The notes under the pieces were generated by a model. It was given only the letters and a program-made list of their open reading frames with translations, made no database searches and had not been told where the DNA came from. Below are positions 8,330 through 16,538 of a stretch of 64,000 nucleotides of DNA, in pieces. The DNA is from Jiangella sp. DSM 45060. GTDB lineage: Bacteria; Actinomycetota; Actinomycetes; Jiangellales; Jiangellaceae. The DNA lies in NCBI RefSeq assembly GCF_900105175.1, contig NZ_LT629771.1:6344622-6408621 (forward strand), given 5' to 3'. The stretch's first letter is position 1, and the number at the start of each line of letters is the position of its first letter. Made by a program: the position numbers and the translations under genes.

Positions 8330-10144
8330 GTGACGACACACCCTGCTCTCGACGACGAGCAGCAGCAGCTCGACCGCTCGTACGCCCTTCTGGGTGACGA
8401 CGCGCCTGACCTGCCGCCGCTGTTCGGGCGGGTCGACGACGCCGGCGGCTCGCGCTACGTGGGTCTCGACGACGTCCGCGACGAGTCCGGCGACGCCGTC
8501 GTCGTCGCCTGGCACTCGCCCGAGGCCGGCGCGTTCTACCAGTCCTGCGGCACCGACCCGGCCGGCGTCACGCTCAAGCGAGTCGTCACGGTCAGCGACC
8601 GCCAGGTCATCGCCGTGCACGACGAGATCGCCGGCGGCTCCGCGGGCGACGTCAGCAGCGCACACGACCACCGTCCCGTCGTCGGGAAGGTCGTCGTCGC
8701 GGCGCTCGAGCAGTTCCGCACCGGCACGCTCGCCGAGGCCACCGCCACGCTGCGGCCCGAACAGTACGACATCGTCCGGCGGCCGGGCCGGGGCGTCCTC
8801 GTCATCCAGGGCGGGCCCGGCACCGGCAAGACCATCACCGCGCTGCACCGCGCCGCGTGGCTGGCCGCCCACGACGACGCCGTACGCGCCGCCGGCCTGC
8901 TGGTCGTCGCGCCGACTCCGCCCCTGCGCAGCTATGTCGCCGACGTCCTGCCGCGGCTCGGCGCCGACGCCGTCACCACCGACATCGCCTCGCTGTACGA
9001 CGGCCCGGCCCGCCGCAACGGCCGCGACACCCGGCCCGAGGCCGCGCGCGTCAAGGGCTCGGCCGTCATGGCCATGCTCCTGCGCCGGCTGGTCGAGTCG
9101 ACCGGCGCGCCGGCAACGCCCGAAGAGCTGCTCCGCGGCCTGTACGCCGACCCCTCGCTGCTCGAGCGGCTGGCCGACGACCTCCTCAAGGCCGGCCAGC
9201 GCGACGTGCTCTACCGCGAGCCGGCCGCGTCGATCGACGACGAACCGTGGACCGTCGACGACCTCGTGCTGCTCGACGAGCTGTCACACCTGCTCGGCCG
9301 CGCGGCGCCGCACTACGGGCACGCCGTCGTCGACGAGGCGCAGAACCTGTCGCCCATGCAGGCCCGCGCCATCGCCCGCCGCTGCCGCGACGTCACGCTG
9401 GCCGGCGACCTCGAGTGCTCTACCGCCCCCGGTAAGCACGACGACTGGAGCGAGCTGACCAGCTACTTCGGGTCCGAGTTCGGCCAGGGCACGCTGGGCA
9501 TCGGCTACCGCGTGCCCCGTCCGGTCGTCGAGCTGTCGCGGCGGCAGCTGCCCGACGGCGGCACGCTCGACGTGCCCGACTCGCTGCGCGACGGCCTCGG
9601 CGTGCCGCTGGTCCGCCGGGTCGACCCCGGCGACGAGGCGGCGGTCGCGCTGTCCGCCGGCGAGGCCGCGGCGGGAACCGGGTTCAAGGTCGGCGTCGTG
9701 GTCGCTCCGGCCCGCTACGACGAGACGCTGCGCTACTGCCAGTCGGCCGGCGTCAAGGCCGGCGACGGCCGCGACGGCGACCTCGCCCAGCCGGTCACGC
9801 TGCTCCCGGCCGACCTCGTCAACGGGCTCGAGTTCGACGCGATCGCGCTGGTCGAGCCGGCCGAGATCGGCGACGGGACCGAACTGGGCCGGCGGCTCCT
9901 CTACGTCGCGATGACGCGGTGCACGCAGTCGCTGGCGGTCTTCCACTCCGCGCCGCTGCCCGCCGGCATGGAGCACCTGGAGCGCCCGGCGCCGTCGCGC
10001 GAGCCCGAGGTCGAGCACCGTCCGCGCCCCGCACGCACCGAGGACCTCTACGACCTCTTCAAGCTCCTGCGCGACGACGACCGCATGCTGGTCGAGGTGC
10101 TGATCCGCCGGCTGCTGCGCGACTCCCTCGAACGCGACGACTGA
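8330..10144 (+). CDS. HelD-like superfamily 1 helicase/ATPase
   Basis: 604 residues with UvrD-type helicase motifs arranged as in HelD, the ATPase that strips RNA polymerase from nucleic acid: an N-terminal DEQQQLDRSYALL helix, Walker A GGPGTGKTITALHRAAWLA, Walker B HAVVDEAQNLSPMQARAI, a late LVNGLEFDAIALVEPAE (motif V-like) and LLYVAMTRCTQSLAVFHS (motif VI). Classical HelD proteins are about 700-770 residues, so this is a short form. GTG 8330 is preceded by GGAAGGA at good distance. It sits between the OGG-like pair and the second WYL pair. RNA-polymerase recycling, rifamycin tolerance and DNA repair are all open possibilities. Confidence 0.78.
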   Translation: MTTHPALDDEQQQLDRSYALLGDDAPDLPPLFGRVDDAGGSRYVGLDDVRDESGDAVVVAWHSPEAGAFYQSCGTDPAGVTLKRVVTVSDRQVIAVHDEIAGGSAGDVSSAHDHRPVVGKVVVAALEQFRTGTLAEATATLRPEQYDIVRRPGRGVLVIQGGPGTGKTITALHRAAWLAAHDDAVRAAGLLVVAPTPPLRSYVADVLPRLGADAVTTDIASLYDGPARRNGRDTRPEAARVKGSAVMAMLLRRLVESTGAPATPEELLRGLYADPSLLERLADDLLKAGQRDVLYREPAASIDDEPWTVDDLVLLDELSHLLGRAAPHYGHAVVDEAQNLSPMQARAIARRCRDVTLAGDLECSTAPGKHDDWSELTSYFGSEFGQGTLGIGYRVPRPVVELSRRQLPDGGTLDVPDSLRDGLGVPLVRRVDPGDEAAVALSAGEAAAGTGFKVGVVVAPARYDETLRYCQSAGVKAGDGRDGDLAQPVTLLPADLVNGLEFDAIALVEPAEIGDGTELGRRLLYVAMTRCTQSLAVFHSAPLPAGMEHLERPAPSREPEVEHRPRPARTEDLYDLFKLLRDDDRMLVEVLIRRLLRDSLERDD

Positions 10145-10166
10145 ACCCGGCCCGTCGGCCAGATAG

Positions 10167-10179
10167 TTCACCTAGTGAA
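10167..10179. promoter_or_regulatory. Palindromic site TTCAC-N3-GTGAA
   Basis: Perfect 5-bp inverted repeat around CTA in the unusually AT-rich gap before the second WYL pair. It could be an operator for a dimeric regulator; no binding protein is assignable. Confidence 0.3.
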
Positions 10180-10248
10180 ACCATCACCACCTTGTGCCTA
10201 ACCCATTCCAAGCGTTCCAGTGGTGTTTGCCGCAATCTACAGCCTCGT

Positions 10249-10269
10249 AATTCTCCCCAAATGAGAATT
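10249..10269. promoter_or_regulatory. Inverted repeat AATTCTC-N7-GAGAATT, candidate operator
   Basis: Perfect 7-bp arms separated by 7 nt, about 19 bp upstream of the promoter-like element of the second WYL pair and in locally low-GC DNA. The position suits an operator or activator site for the WYL pair or another dimeric regulator. Binding is inference. Confidence 0.4.
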
Positions 10270-10287
10270 GAGGAACTAGTCTGGCCT

Positions 10288-10310
10288 TTCTCATGACACG
10301 GGCATAGCAT
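10288..10310 (+). promoter_or_regulatory. Weak PafBC-like promoter of the second WYL pair
   Basis: TTCTCATGA-N8-TAGCAT matches TTGTCRGTG-N8-TANNNT at 6 of 9 upstream bases with exact spacing. Transcription would start near 10317 and leave a short leader with a GGAGGGG ribosome site before ATG 10341. Confidence 0.35.
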
Positions 10311-10340
10311 GATCGTCCGATGTTGCTGTGGAGGGGCGCC

Positions 10341-11255
10341 ATGGCGGGTGGACGGGACCAACTGGGTCCTTTGGAACGGGTGACGCGGGTGCTGGTCGCG
10401 CTGGTAGCGGCCGAGCCGAAGGGGATCCCGACGCCGCGATTGTTGAGGATCGCGGCCTTCGGCGGGGGAGAAGACCATCATGTACGGCAGTTGAAGCGGC
10501 TGATCGAGGATCTCAACGGCGTCGGCTGGGACATCCGCAACACCGCACCACCCGGCCAGACCGCGGTCTATCGCGCGTTCGCCGGTGACAATCGGCTGCG
10601 ATTGACCCTGACGCCGGAACAACGGACCGAGTTGGCCCGGGCGGCACTGATCGCCGGCAATGCGGCGTTCGCGGAACGGGCCGGCATCGAGGGCACCGCC
10701 GCACCGCCGATTCCCGAGTTGCGCACCGCGCCATTGGCCGAGCGCAACGACGAGGCGCTGAACAAGGTGCTGTATGCGCTGGAGCGGCATTGCCGGCTGC
10801 GATTCCTCTACAAGCGGCGGCAACGGCTGGTGCACCCGCACTTCGTCTATCCGGGCACGTCGGGCTGGCATCTGGTCGGCCACGAGGACGGCAGCGAGAA
10901 GGACAAGCAGTTCGTCACGGACCGCATGTCCGACGTACGGGTCGACCTCCCGCGCACGGCCGACCCGCGGCACGAGCCGTTCCGCGACGAGGTCGATCCG
11001 CTCATGTGGGCGGTCGACGAGCCGGTCGACGTCACGGTCGAGACCACGCCGGCGCACCGCAACCAGGTCGAGACGCTGCTGGGCACGCCGTCGTATCACG
11101 AGATCGACGACGACGTGGTCCGGCTGACCATCCGCGTCACGCACCGGGCGGCGTTCCGCAACCGGGTCTACGAGCTCGGGCCGCGCGTCCGGGTGCTGGC
11201 TCCCGAGACCATCCGCAGCGAGCTCCTGCTGGAGCTGGAATCACTTCTGGACTGA
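10341..11255 (+). CDS. WYL-domain regulator, PafB-like (pair 2, first gene)
   Basis: 304 residues, paralogue of the 4404 product. The N-terminal region GGRDQLGPLERVTRVLVALV is nearly the same as in pair 1. The WYL-type domain has the triplet WHL in SGWHLVGHE, and the C-terminal region reads AAFRNRVYELGPRVRVLAPE. ATG 10341 is preferred over ATG 10320 because it aligns with the paralogue and has GGAGGGG upstream. The partner gene begins 3 nt after its stop. Codon use early in the gene is slightly less GC-extreme than in pair 1 (more TTG and GAT), which may reflect separate ancestry rather than recent duplication. Confidence 0.85.
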   Translation: MAGGRDQLGPLERVTRVLVALVAAEPKGIPTPRLLRIAAFGGGEDHHVRQLKRLIEDLNGVGWDIRNTAPPGQTAVYRAFAGDNRLRLTLTPEQRTELARAALIAGNAAFAERAGIEGTAAPPIPELRTAPLAERNDEALNKVLYALERHCRLRFLYKRRQRLVHPHFVYPGTSGWHLVGHEDGSEKDKQFVTDRMSDVRVDLPRTADPRHEPFRDEVDPLMWAVDEPVDVTVETTPAHRNQVETLLGTPSYHEIDDDVVRLTIRVTHRAAFRNRVYELGPRVRVLAPETIRSELLLELESLLD

Positions 11256-11258
11256 GCC

Positions 11259-12254
11259 ATGAGCGTTCCTCCGCCCGTGTTCGTCCGCCGCTTCGAGCGG
11301 GTGACGCACGCGCTTCGCATCCTCACCATGCACCCCGACGGCGTCCCGCTGCGCCGGCTCGCGGCCGAGCTGGACGTCGACGAGCAGACGCTGCGCGACG
11401 AGATCGTGGCGTTCTACTGCGCCGACAGCGCGGCCGTCGACACCGGTCCGCTGCGCCAGGTGCGCATCGAGTTCGTCGGCGCCGACGGCGAGACCGACGA
11501 CGTCGACCCGGCGACCGCCGAGGTCGTGCGCGCGTCGACCGACCACCCGGCCGCCGAGATCGGCGTGCTGCACACGGCGCCGGCCGACCTCGCGTACATC
11601 TACCGCGCCGGGCAGGCGCTGCTGTCGCTGGAGCCCGACAACGACGTGCTCGACGGCGCGCTGCGGACGCTCGGCGACACCATGCTGCGCGGCATCCGCC
11701 CGGTCGACGACCACTGGAAGGCCGAGCTGGCCGCCCTGCTCGTCGACGCGATCCGGCGGCGGCGCTGGGTGCGGGTCGAGTACACGCCGGTGTGGCACGA
11801 CGACAGCATGGAGCACCGCATCGCGCCGTACCGCCTGCTGCGCACCCGCCGCGGCTGGGAGGTCGACGCGGGCATGTCGGCCGACGGGCGGGTGGTCGGC
11901 AGCTTCCTGCTCAACGGCATCCGTGACGCGACGCTGCTGGACGAGACGTTCGAGCGGCCGCCGGAGGTCGAGGAACGTCTGGCCGGGCACCGCAGCGTGC
12001 AGCAGATCGAACTGGTGGTGCCGCAGGACGCGCGCTGGGCGGTGGACCGGTTCGCCGAGAGCTCCGAGCTGCTCGCCGAGGACGAGGAGTCGGTGAAGGT
12101 GCGGGTCCGGCTGCTGTCGCCGGTCGACCGGCGGCTCGGCATCCTGTTGCTGAGCGCCGGGCCGCTGGCGTTCGTCACCGATCCGCCCGCGCTCGCCGAC
12201 GCCGGACGCCGGTTGGCGCGCGAGTTGCTGGAGCACCACCACACCGCCCGCTGA
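11259..12254 (+). CDS. WYL-domain regulator, PafC-like (pair 2, second gene)
   Basis: 331 residues. N-terminal FVRRFERVTHALRILTMHPDG winged-helix-like region, central WYL-type domain with the diverged triplet WEV (RRGWEVDAGM), and a C-terminal segment DARWAVDRFAESSELLAEDE matching pair 1. The ATG lies 3 nt after the previous stop, so translation is coupled. It probably heterodimerises with the 10341 product, as PafB and PafC do. The two WYL pairs bracket the glycosylase-like and HelD-like genes on the same strand, the main reason to suspect a functional cluster. Confidence 0.85.
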   Translation: MSVPPPVFVRRFERVTHALRILTMHPDGVPLRRLAAELDVDEQTLRDEIVAFYCADSAAVDTGPLRQVRIEFVGADGETDDVDPATAEVVRASTDHPAAEIGVLHTAPADLAYIYRAGQALLSLEPDNDVLDGALRTLGDTMLRGIRPVDDHWKAELAALLVDAIRRRRWVRVEYTPVWHDDSMEHRIAPYRLLRTRRGWEVDAGMSADGRVVGSFLLNGIRDATLLDETFERPPEVEERLAGHRSVQQIELVVPQDARWAVDRFAESSELLAEDEESVKVRVRLLSPVDRRLGILLLSAGPLAFVTDPPALADAGRRLARELLEHHHTAR

Positions 12255-12284
12255 CCGCCGGACGCCGCGTGTCAGGCTGTCGGC

Positions 12285-12707
12285 ATGGCTGAGAACGCAC
12301 GACGCACGGTGTCCCTGCGGCGAGTCGGCGAGCGCCGCTACGTCGCCACCAACGCCCGCGGTGGCGAACTGCCGTTCGGGCAGGGCGACGACGGCGACTT
12401 CACCCCGGTCGAGCTGCTGCTGGCCGCGATCGCCGGCTGCTCGGCCATCGACATCGACTTCATCACCTCGCGCCGTGCCGAGCCCGAGACGTTCGAGCTG
12501 ACGACCACCGCGAACAAGATCCGCGACGACCAGGGCAACCGGCTCGAGGACATCGAGGTGTCGATCAGGATCCGGTTCCCCGACGGCGCCGACGGCGACG
12601 CCGCCCGCGAGGTGCTGCCCGACGCCGCCAAGAAGTCACACGACCGCCTGTGCACCGTGAGCCGGACCGTCGAGCTCGGCACCCCGATCGGGATGCGGCT
12701 GGACTAG
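12285..12707 (+). CDS. OsmC-family protein
   Basis: 140-residue cytoplasmic OsmC/YhfA-like protein, a fold that often reduces organic hydroperoxides with two cysteines. Both candidate cysteines are present: AIAGCSAID on the central helix and HDRLCTVSRTVE near the C-terminus. DFTPVELLLAAIAGC is a family hallmark. It lies 30 bp after the WYL pair on the same strand and could be read through from it. The stop overlaps the convergent DUF2277 gene by 4 nt. Peroxidase activity is the family expectation; a detoxifying substrate is not evident. Confidence 0.88.
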   Translation: MAENARRTVSLRRVGERRYVATNARGGELPFGQGDDGDFTPVELLLAAIAGCSAIDIDFITSRRAEPETFELTTTANKIRDDQGNRLEDIEVSIRIRFPDGADGDAAREVLPDAAKKSHDRLCTVSRTVELGTPIGMRLD

Positions 12708-12985
12708 CGCGGCGCGCCCGCGGCGATGCGGGACTCGTAGCGGGCCCGTGCCTTGGCGGCCTCGACCTCGCGGTCGCGCGGCGGGGCGTTGGTGACCAGC
12801 GCGTCGAGCAGGTGGCGCGTGGAGTGCGCGATCTCCTCGACGGCGACGTCGAACGCCTCGCGGTTGGCCTGCGACGGGTTGCGGGTGCCGGCCAGCTTGC
12901 GCACGTACTGCAGCGCGGCGTCGTACACCTCGTCGTTGGTGGCGGGCGGGGCCAGGTTGTTGAGGGGTCTGATGTTGCGGCACAT
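12704..12985 (-). CDS. DUF2277 family protein
   Basis: 93-residue protein matching the DUF2277 family, whose members start MCRNIRPL and carry an AALQYVRKLAG helix; both are visible here. All-helical, no signal peptide, function unknown. It overlaps the convergent OsmC stop by 4 nt. ATG 12985 gives the canonical family N-terminus. Confidence 0.88.
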   Translation of the reverse strand: MCRNIRPLNNLAPPATNDEVYDAALQYVRKLAGTRNPSQANREAFDVAVEEIAHSTRHLLDALVTNAPPRDREVEAAKARARYESRIAAGAPR

Positions 12986-12995
12986 GTCTCCGAGC

Positions 12996-14120
12996 CTAGG
13001 CGGACGACGCCGGTAGCCGCGACTGTCGCACGTCGCCGAGGTGGATCAACAGGTCGTGGCCGCGGCCCGGGGGGACGTCCGCGGCCTGCGCGGCCTCCGC
13101 GGCCAGCCAGCGCCGGGCCGGTCCGGTGACCCGGCGCAGGTCGATCAGGTAGTCGTCGTACCGCACGCGGCCCAGGACGTCGTCGTCGGCGCCCGTGAAT
13201 CCGGTGCTGACGTAGCCGGCGCCGAGGGCGTCGCGCAGGACGACGTCGTCGACGTCGCCGTGCTGCGTGGACAGCACGATGCGGTGGCCGGTCTGCCGCT
13301 GCCACCAGACGACGTTCGCGGCCAGCGCGTCGTCGCGGTACCGGCGGTGGGCGGCGCGGCCCTCGGGCGTCGTCAGGTCGAAGGCGGATGCCGTGGTGTG
13401 CTGGACGATGCTGCGCGCGTGCTGCACCGCCCAGGCGTGCTCGTCGCCATCGTCGGGCAGCGCCGCGACCAGCTCGTACGCCGCGACGGCGGTGTCGCGG
13501 CGGTGTTCTCGCTCGGCCGGCGGCACGGCGTACAGCTCGGTCAGCCGCGCCGCGAGGTCGGGATGCACGCCGGCCGCGTAGGCCACGACGCGGTCGACCA
13601 CCACCGGTCCGGCGTGGCCGACCCCGGCGCCGACGAACCGGACCGGCTGGTCGTGGTCCAGGTTGTACCCGCGGATCCACTCGACCAGGGCGAGCAGCTC
13701 CGCGGCGTCGACGACATCGTGCGGCTCGCGGCCGATGATCGCCCGCGGGTCGCCGGCGCCGTGGACGACGTAGTCGTCGAGCAGGACGCCGGTGCTCCAG
13801 CCGACCTGCTGGGCGAACGTACGGAAGCCCTCGTGCTCGGCGAGGTAGCGCAGCAGCCGCCGCTTGGTCGTGACGAACTCCGCGGAGGCGTGCGCCGCCG
13901 CGCCGACGCGCACGACGCCGGCGTCGCCGATCATGCGGCCGAACGGGCCCAGGTCGCCGTCGCCGGGTGCGCCGGTGAGCGGGTGTGCGCGCCGGTCGAG
14001 GCCACGCACGACGGAGTCGCCGGCCGCCGCCAGGGCGGTCGCCACGACGGTCACCGCGCAGGCGCCGGCGACCAGCGCCGAGGCGGCGGAGAGGGCGAGA
14101 ACCCGTGGCAACGGCCGCAT
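12996..14120 (-). CDS. Secreted erythromycin-esterase-like protein with degenerate active site
   Basis: 374 residues with an N-terminal signal or anchor segment (VLALSAASALVAGACAVTVV). The body follows the erythromycin esterase (Ere) family: an xxHxxxEF strand then RRLLRYLAEHEGFRTFA. In active Ere enzymes the first motif is GEATHG, the helix ends FAIE and a late motif is HNxH. Here they read GAAAHAS, FAQQ and TQHGDV, so most of the conserved Glu and His residues appear lost. Macrolide hydrolysis is therefore doubtful, and a pseudoenzyme or a divergent hydrolase is more likely. ATG 14120 follows GAAGGGA. It lies 10 bp upstream of DUF2277 on the same strand. Confidence 0.7.
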   Translation of the reverse strand: MRPLPRVLALSAASALVAGACAVTVVATALAAAGDSVVRGLDRRAHPLTGAPGDGDLGPFGRMIGDAGVVRVGAAAHASAEFVTTKRRLLRYLAEHEGFRTFAQQVGWSTGVLLDDYVVHGAGDPRAIIGREPHDVVDAAELLALVEWIRGYNLDHDQPVRFVGAGVGHAGPVVVDRVVAYAAGVHPDLAARLTELYAVPPAEREHRRDTAVAAYELVAALPDDGDEHAWAVQHARSIVQHTTASAFDLTTPEGRAAHRRYRDDALAANVVWWQRQTGHRIVLSTQHGDVDDVVLRDALGAGYVSTGFTGADDDVLGRVRYDDYLIDLRRVTGPARRWLAAEAAQAADVPPGRGHDLLIHLGDVRQSRLPASSA

Positions 14121-14225
14121 GGCAGTCCCTTCGTCGAATGGGCTCGTCCCTCGACGATCCCGCATCCGGGCCTATGTGGCGATCCGGCAGGCACGTGGAC
14201 CGGCGGTGGGGCCAGCCCCCGCCCG

Positions 14226-15413
14226 TCAGCCGCCGGCCAGCTCGCGCTCCAGCGGGGTGCGGAAGCTCGGGATGATCGACGCGCCGCCGAGCCGCGGTTC
14301 GAGCTCGGCGGCCGCCTGCTCGACGGCGGCCGTGGCCTCGGCGCCGGGGTCTTCGAGCAGTCGCCACCGGATGGCGCCGTCGCGCATGCCCCACCCGCCC
14401 ACCACCCGTCCGCCCCACCACACCGTCGGCCCGATGTTGCCGTTGCGGTCGAACAGCGCGTCGCGGTGCGGGCCGAGGAACCAGTCGCGCCGCTGCCAGC
14501 CCATGGGCGTGGGGTCGAGCGCCGGCAGCAGCGTGGCCACGGGCGCGACGTCGGCCTCGGGCTCGGTGTCGTCGGCCAGGACGAGGCCCGGTTCGCCGTC
14601 GAGGTCGACGTCGGCGGTGTCGAGGCCGGCCAGCACCGTGCGCGTGACCCCGAGCGTCCACCCCGTCCACCACTGCACGTCGGCCACCGTGGCCGGCCCG
14701 AACGCGCGCAGCCAGCGCCTGGCCAGCTCGGCCCGCGCGTCGGCCTCGGGGACGTCGGGCAGGCCGTCGGGCCAGAGGCCGCGCACCGACGCCCACCGGT
14801 GCTGCCGCGACAGCCACGTGCCCGCGGGCCGGCCGCGGACGACGCGGCCGTCGGCGCCCATGAGCGTGAGCACGCGGCTGGTGATGTTCTGCTTGACGTC
14901 CCACTTCTTGTCGGTGGTGGGCAGGATGGCGGTGCGCAGCCGCGGCTCGGCCTTCGCCAGTTCGGTGGCCAGCGCCTCGCCCCGTTCGTCGACCGCCTTC
15001 TCGGTGGCGGTCTCGACGTCGGCCAGCCACGCGGCGACGTCGCCGTCGATGGGTGGTTCGGTGGGCAGCGTGCTGAGGTGCTGGACCAGCTGACGGCGCA
15101 GCCGCTGGGCGATGGCCAGTCCGGCGGCGCGGTGGACGACCGGGGCGAACGCGGTGGGGGTGACGAACATGGTGCGCCGCATGGCGATGAGCTTCACCAC
15201 CGAGCGGTCGTCGTAGAGCGCCGCCGACACGTCGCCGAGGGTGGCCTCGGGCACTCTGACCAGTGCCGACACGTACACCGTGGCGGGATCGGTGGCGTGC
15301 AGGACGACCATGCCGGCGGCCGCGCCGTCCACCGACCCGGCCGGCGTCTCGCGGGCGAGGTGGTGCCGGCGCAGCAATCGGAGCCGGCGTTGGCCGGGGC
15401 TGATGGTGAGCAC
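14226..15413 (-). CDS. HTH_42 winged-helix protein (AlkZ/YcaQ superfamily), variant motif
   Basis: 395 residues of the winged-helix HTH_42 superfamily, which includes the AlkZ and YcaQ DNA glycosylases. Recognisable blocks are RRLRLLRRHHLA at the N-terminus, DAALYDDRS-like and RRTMFV blocks, and a C-terminal GGWGMRDGAIRWRLLED. Where catalytic members have QxQ or QxD, this protein has HAT (VVLHATDPATVYVSAL), so it belongs to a different subgroup and may not excise bases. GTG 15413 lies 6 nt after a PafBC-like promoter box, consistent with a leaderless, damage-responsive transcript. Function beyond DNA binding is inferred. Confidence 0.8.
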   Translation of the reverse strand: MLTISPGQRRLRLLRRHHLARETPAGSVDGAAAGMVVLHATDPATVYVSALVRVPEATLGDVSAALYDDRSVVKLIAMRRTMFVTPTAFAPVVHRAAGLAIAQRLRRQLVQHLSTLPTEPPIDGDVAAWLADVETATEKAVDERGEALATELAKAEPRLRTAILPTTDKKWDVKQNITSRVLTLMGADGRVVRGRPAGTWLSRQHRWASVRGLWPDGLPDVPEADARAELARRWLRAFGPATVADVQWWTGWTLGVTRTVLAGLDTADVDLDGEPGLVLADDTEPEADVAPVATLLPALDPTPMGWQRRDWFLGPHRDALFDRNGNIGPTVWWGGRVVGGWGMRDGAIRWRLLEDPGAEATAAVEQAAAELEPRLGGASIIPSFRTPLERELAGG

Positions 15414-15419
15414 GATCCG

Positions 15420-15442
15420 ATCCTGGCACGCCGGTCCGACAA
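15420..15442 (-). promoter_or_regulatory. PafBC/RecA-NDp-like promoter of the HTH_42 gene
   Basis: On the minus strand TTGTCGGAC, 8 nt, CAGGAT. This matches TTGTCRGTG at 7 of 9 positions with exact N8 spacing; the box is CANNNT rather than TANNNT. GTG 15413 begins 6 nt after it. Confidence 0.5.
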
Positions 15443-15565
15443 GGTCGGCACGTCCAGGATTCACCGGACCACAGAACGGGAACGATCTACGCGATTCGGT
15501 TGACAACACCTTTAAGGTTTGTTTCGGGACAATTCTTCTCGATCCGTGGACTTCTCGGGGGCACC

Positions 15566-15733
15566 GTGAGTCAGCACAAGGCAACGGAAGAGCGGCGTTA
15601 CCGGATGGAGCTGGCGGTCGTCATCCTCATCGGCCTCGCCGTCGCCGCCGCTGCCGTCGCCGCGATCCTCGTCCTCGGCGGGTCCTCGGGTGACGACCTG
15701 CAGGAGTTCGGCGGCCTGTCCGCCGTCGAGTAG
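15566..15733 (+). CDS. Small single-span membrane protein
   Basis: 55 residues: a charged N-terminus (SQHKATEERRYRMEL), one hydrophobic helix (AVVILIGLAVAAAAVAAILV) and a short acidic tail ending GGLSAVE. Not recognised as a family. GTG 15566 follows a G-rich stretch; an internal ATG at 15605 is an alternative. The 5' region is AT-rich for this genome and holds a TTGACA hexamer at 15500-15505 with no clear -10 box 17 nt away. It is convergent with the gene at 15737. Confidence 0.5.
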   Translation: MSQHKATEERRYRMELAVVILIGLAVAAAAVAAILVLGGSSGDDLQEFGGLSAVE

Positions 15734-15736
15734 GCG

Positions 15737-16513
15737 TCAGCTCCAGCGCACCCGCACCTGTGCGCGCCAGTCGCGCAGGATGCTCGGTCGGCCGGTCGCG
15801 GTGAGCTCGTCACCGCGGTTCCACAGCCCGAGGTAGAGCTGCGCCGCGGTACCGGCCAGCTCGGCATCCGGCGCCGCGCCCGGCCCTGCGCCGCCCGCCG
15901 TCGTCGTCAGCGACTCCGGCTCGACCCGCAGCAGCCAGGCGTCGCCGGTGTCGGTGGCCCGGACGGCGAGCGTGTACGGCTCGTCGGTGCGCAGCTTGCC
16001 GCGGCCACGCGTGATGAACCCGCTGAGCAGCTCGTCGACGCCGTCGGCGGCCGGTTCCGGCGCGACGCCGACCTCGGCGGCCGACGGTGCCCGGCCGAGC
16101 AGCGCGGCCAGGGCGTCGGCACCGTGGATCGTCGTCTCGTGCGCCTGCCGCCGGGCCCAGAACCGCCGTGGTGGCGGCGCGTCCTTCAGGAACACCATCG
16201 CCTCGGCGTCGTCGGGCGTCGCCGCGATGGTGGCGAGCAGCGCGTCGAGACCATCGGCGAACCAGGCCAGCAGGTCGGGCGCGGCGCCCGCCTCGGCGAC
16301 GGAGGCGGCGGTGTCGTGCTGCTTCTCGCCGCGCAGGTGGGCCGCGGCCCAGCGATGCACCATGCCCTGGTGCGTGACCAATGCGCGCACGTCCCAGGCC
16401 GGGCAGGTGGGTACCGGTGCGCCGAGCCCGGCCCGCGCGGCCGCGTCGCGCAGCGCCAGACCGCTTCGCCGCAGCAGCGTCACGTGGTCGTCGAGCGTCA
16501 GCCGGGTGGCCAC
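15737..16513 (-). CDS. Maleylpyruvate isomerase family mycothiol-dependent enzyme
   Basis: 258 residues of the DinB-like, MDMPI-type family typical of mycothiol-producing actinobacteria. Family features are the N-terminal four-helix bundle with VPTCPAWDVRALVTHQGMVH (early Trp-Asp and a metal-type His) and a second His in RQAHETTIHGADALA, which with the first would form the metal site. A C-terminal domain ends GTAAQLYLGLWNRGDEL, a common MDMPI_C pattern. Family members add or transfer mycothiol; the substrate is unknown. GTG 16513 is chosen because it starts the conserved fold. It is 25 bp downstream of dgoD on the same strand. Confidence 0.82.
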   Translation of the reverse strand: MATRLTLDDHVTLLRRSGLALRDAAARAGLGAPVPTCPAWDVRALVTHQGMVHRWAAAHLRGEKQHDTAASVAEAGAAPDLLAWFADGLDALLATIAATPDDAEAMVFLKDAPPPRRFWARRQAHETTIHGADALAALLGRAPSAAEVGVAPEPAADGVDELLSGFITRGRGKLRTDEPYTLAVRATDTGDAWLLRVEPESLTTTAGGAGPGAAPDAELAGTAAQLYLGLWNRGDELTATGRPSILRDWRAQVRVRWS

Positions 16514-16538
16514 GCGCGCATCGTAGCCGCCGGCGCGA

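Noticed and set aside
12565-15429. A long open frame (over 900 codons) on the minus strand
   Set aside because: It runs across several recognisable genes in another frame, is rich in Arg, Ala and Gly and has no domain motifs; an artefact of high GC.
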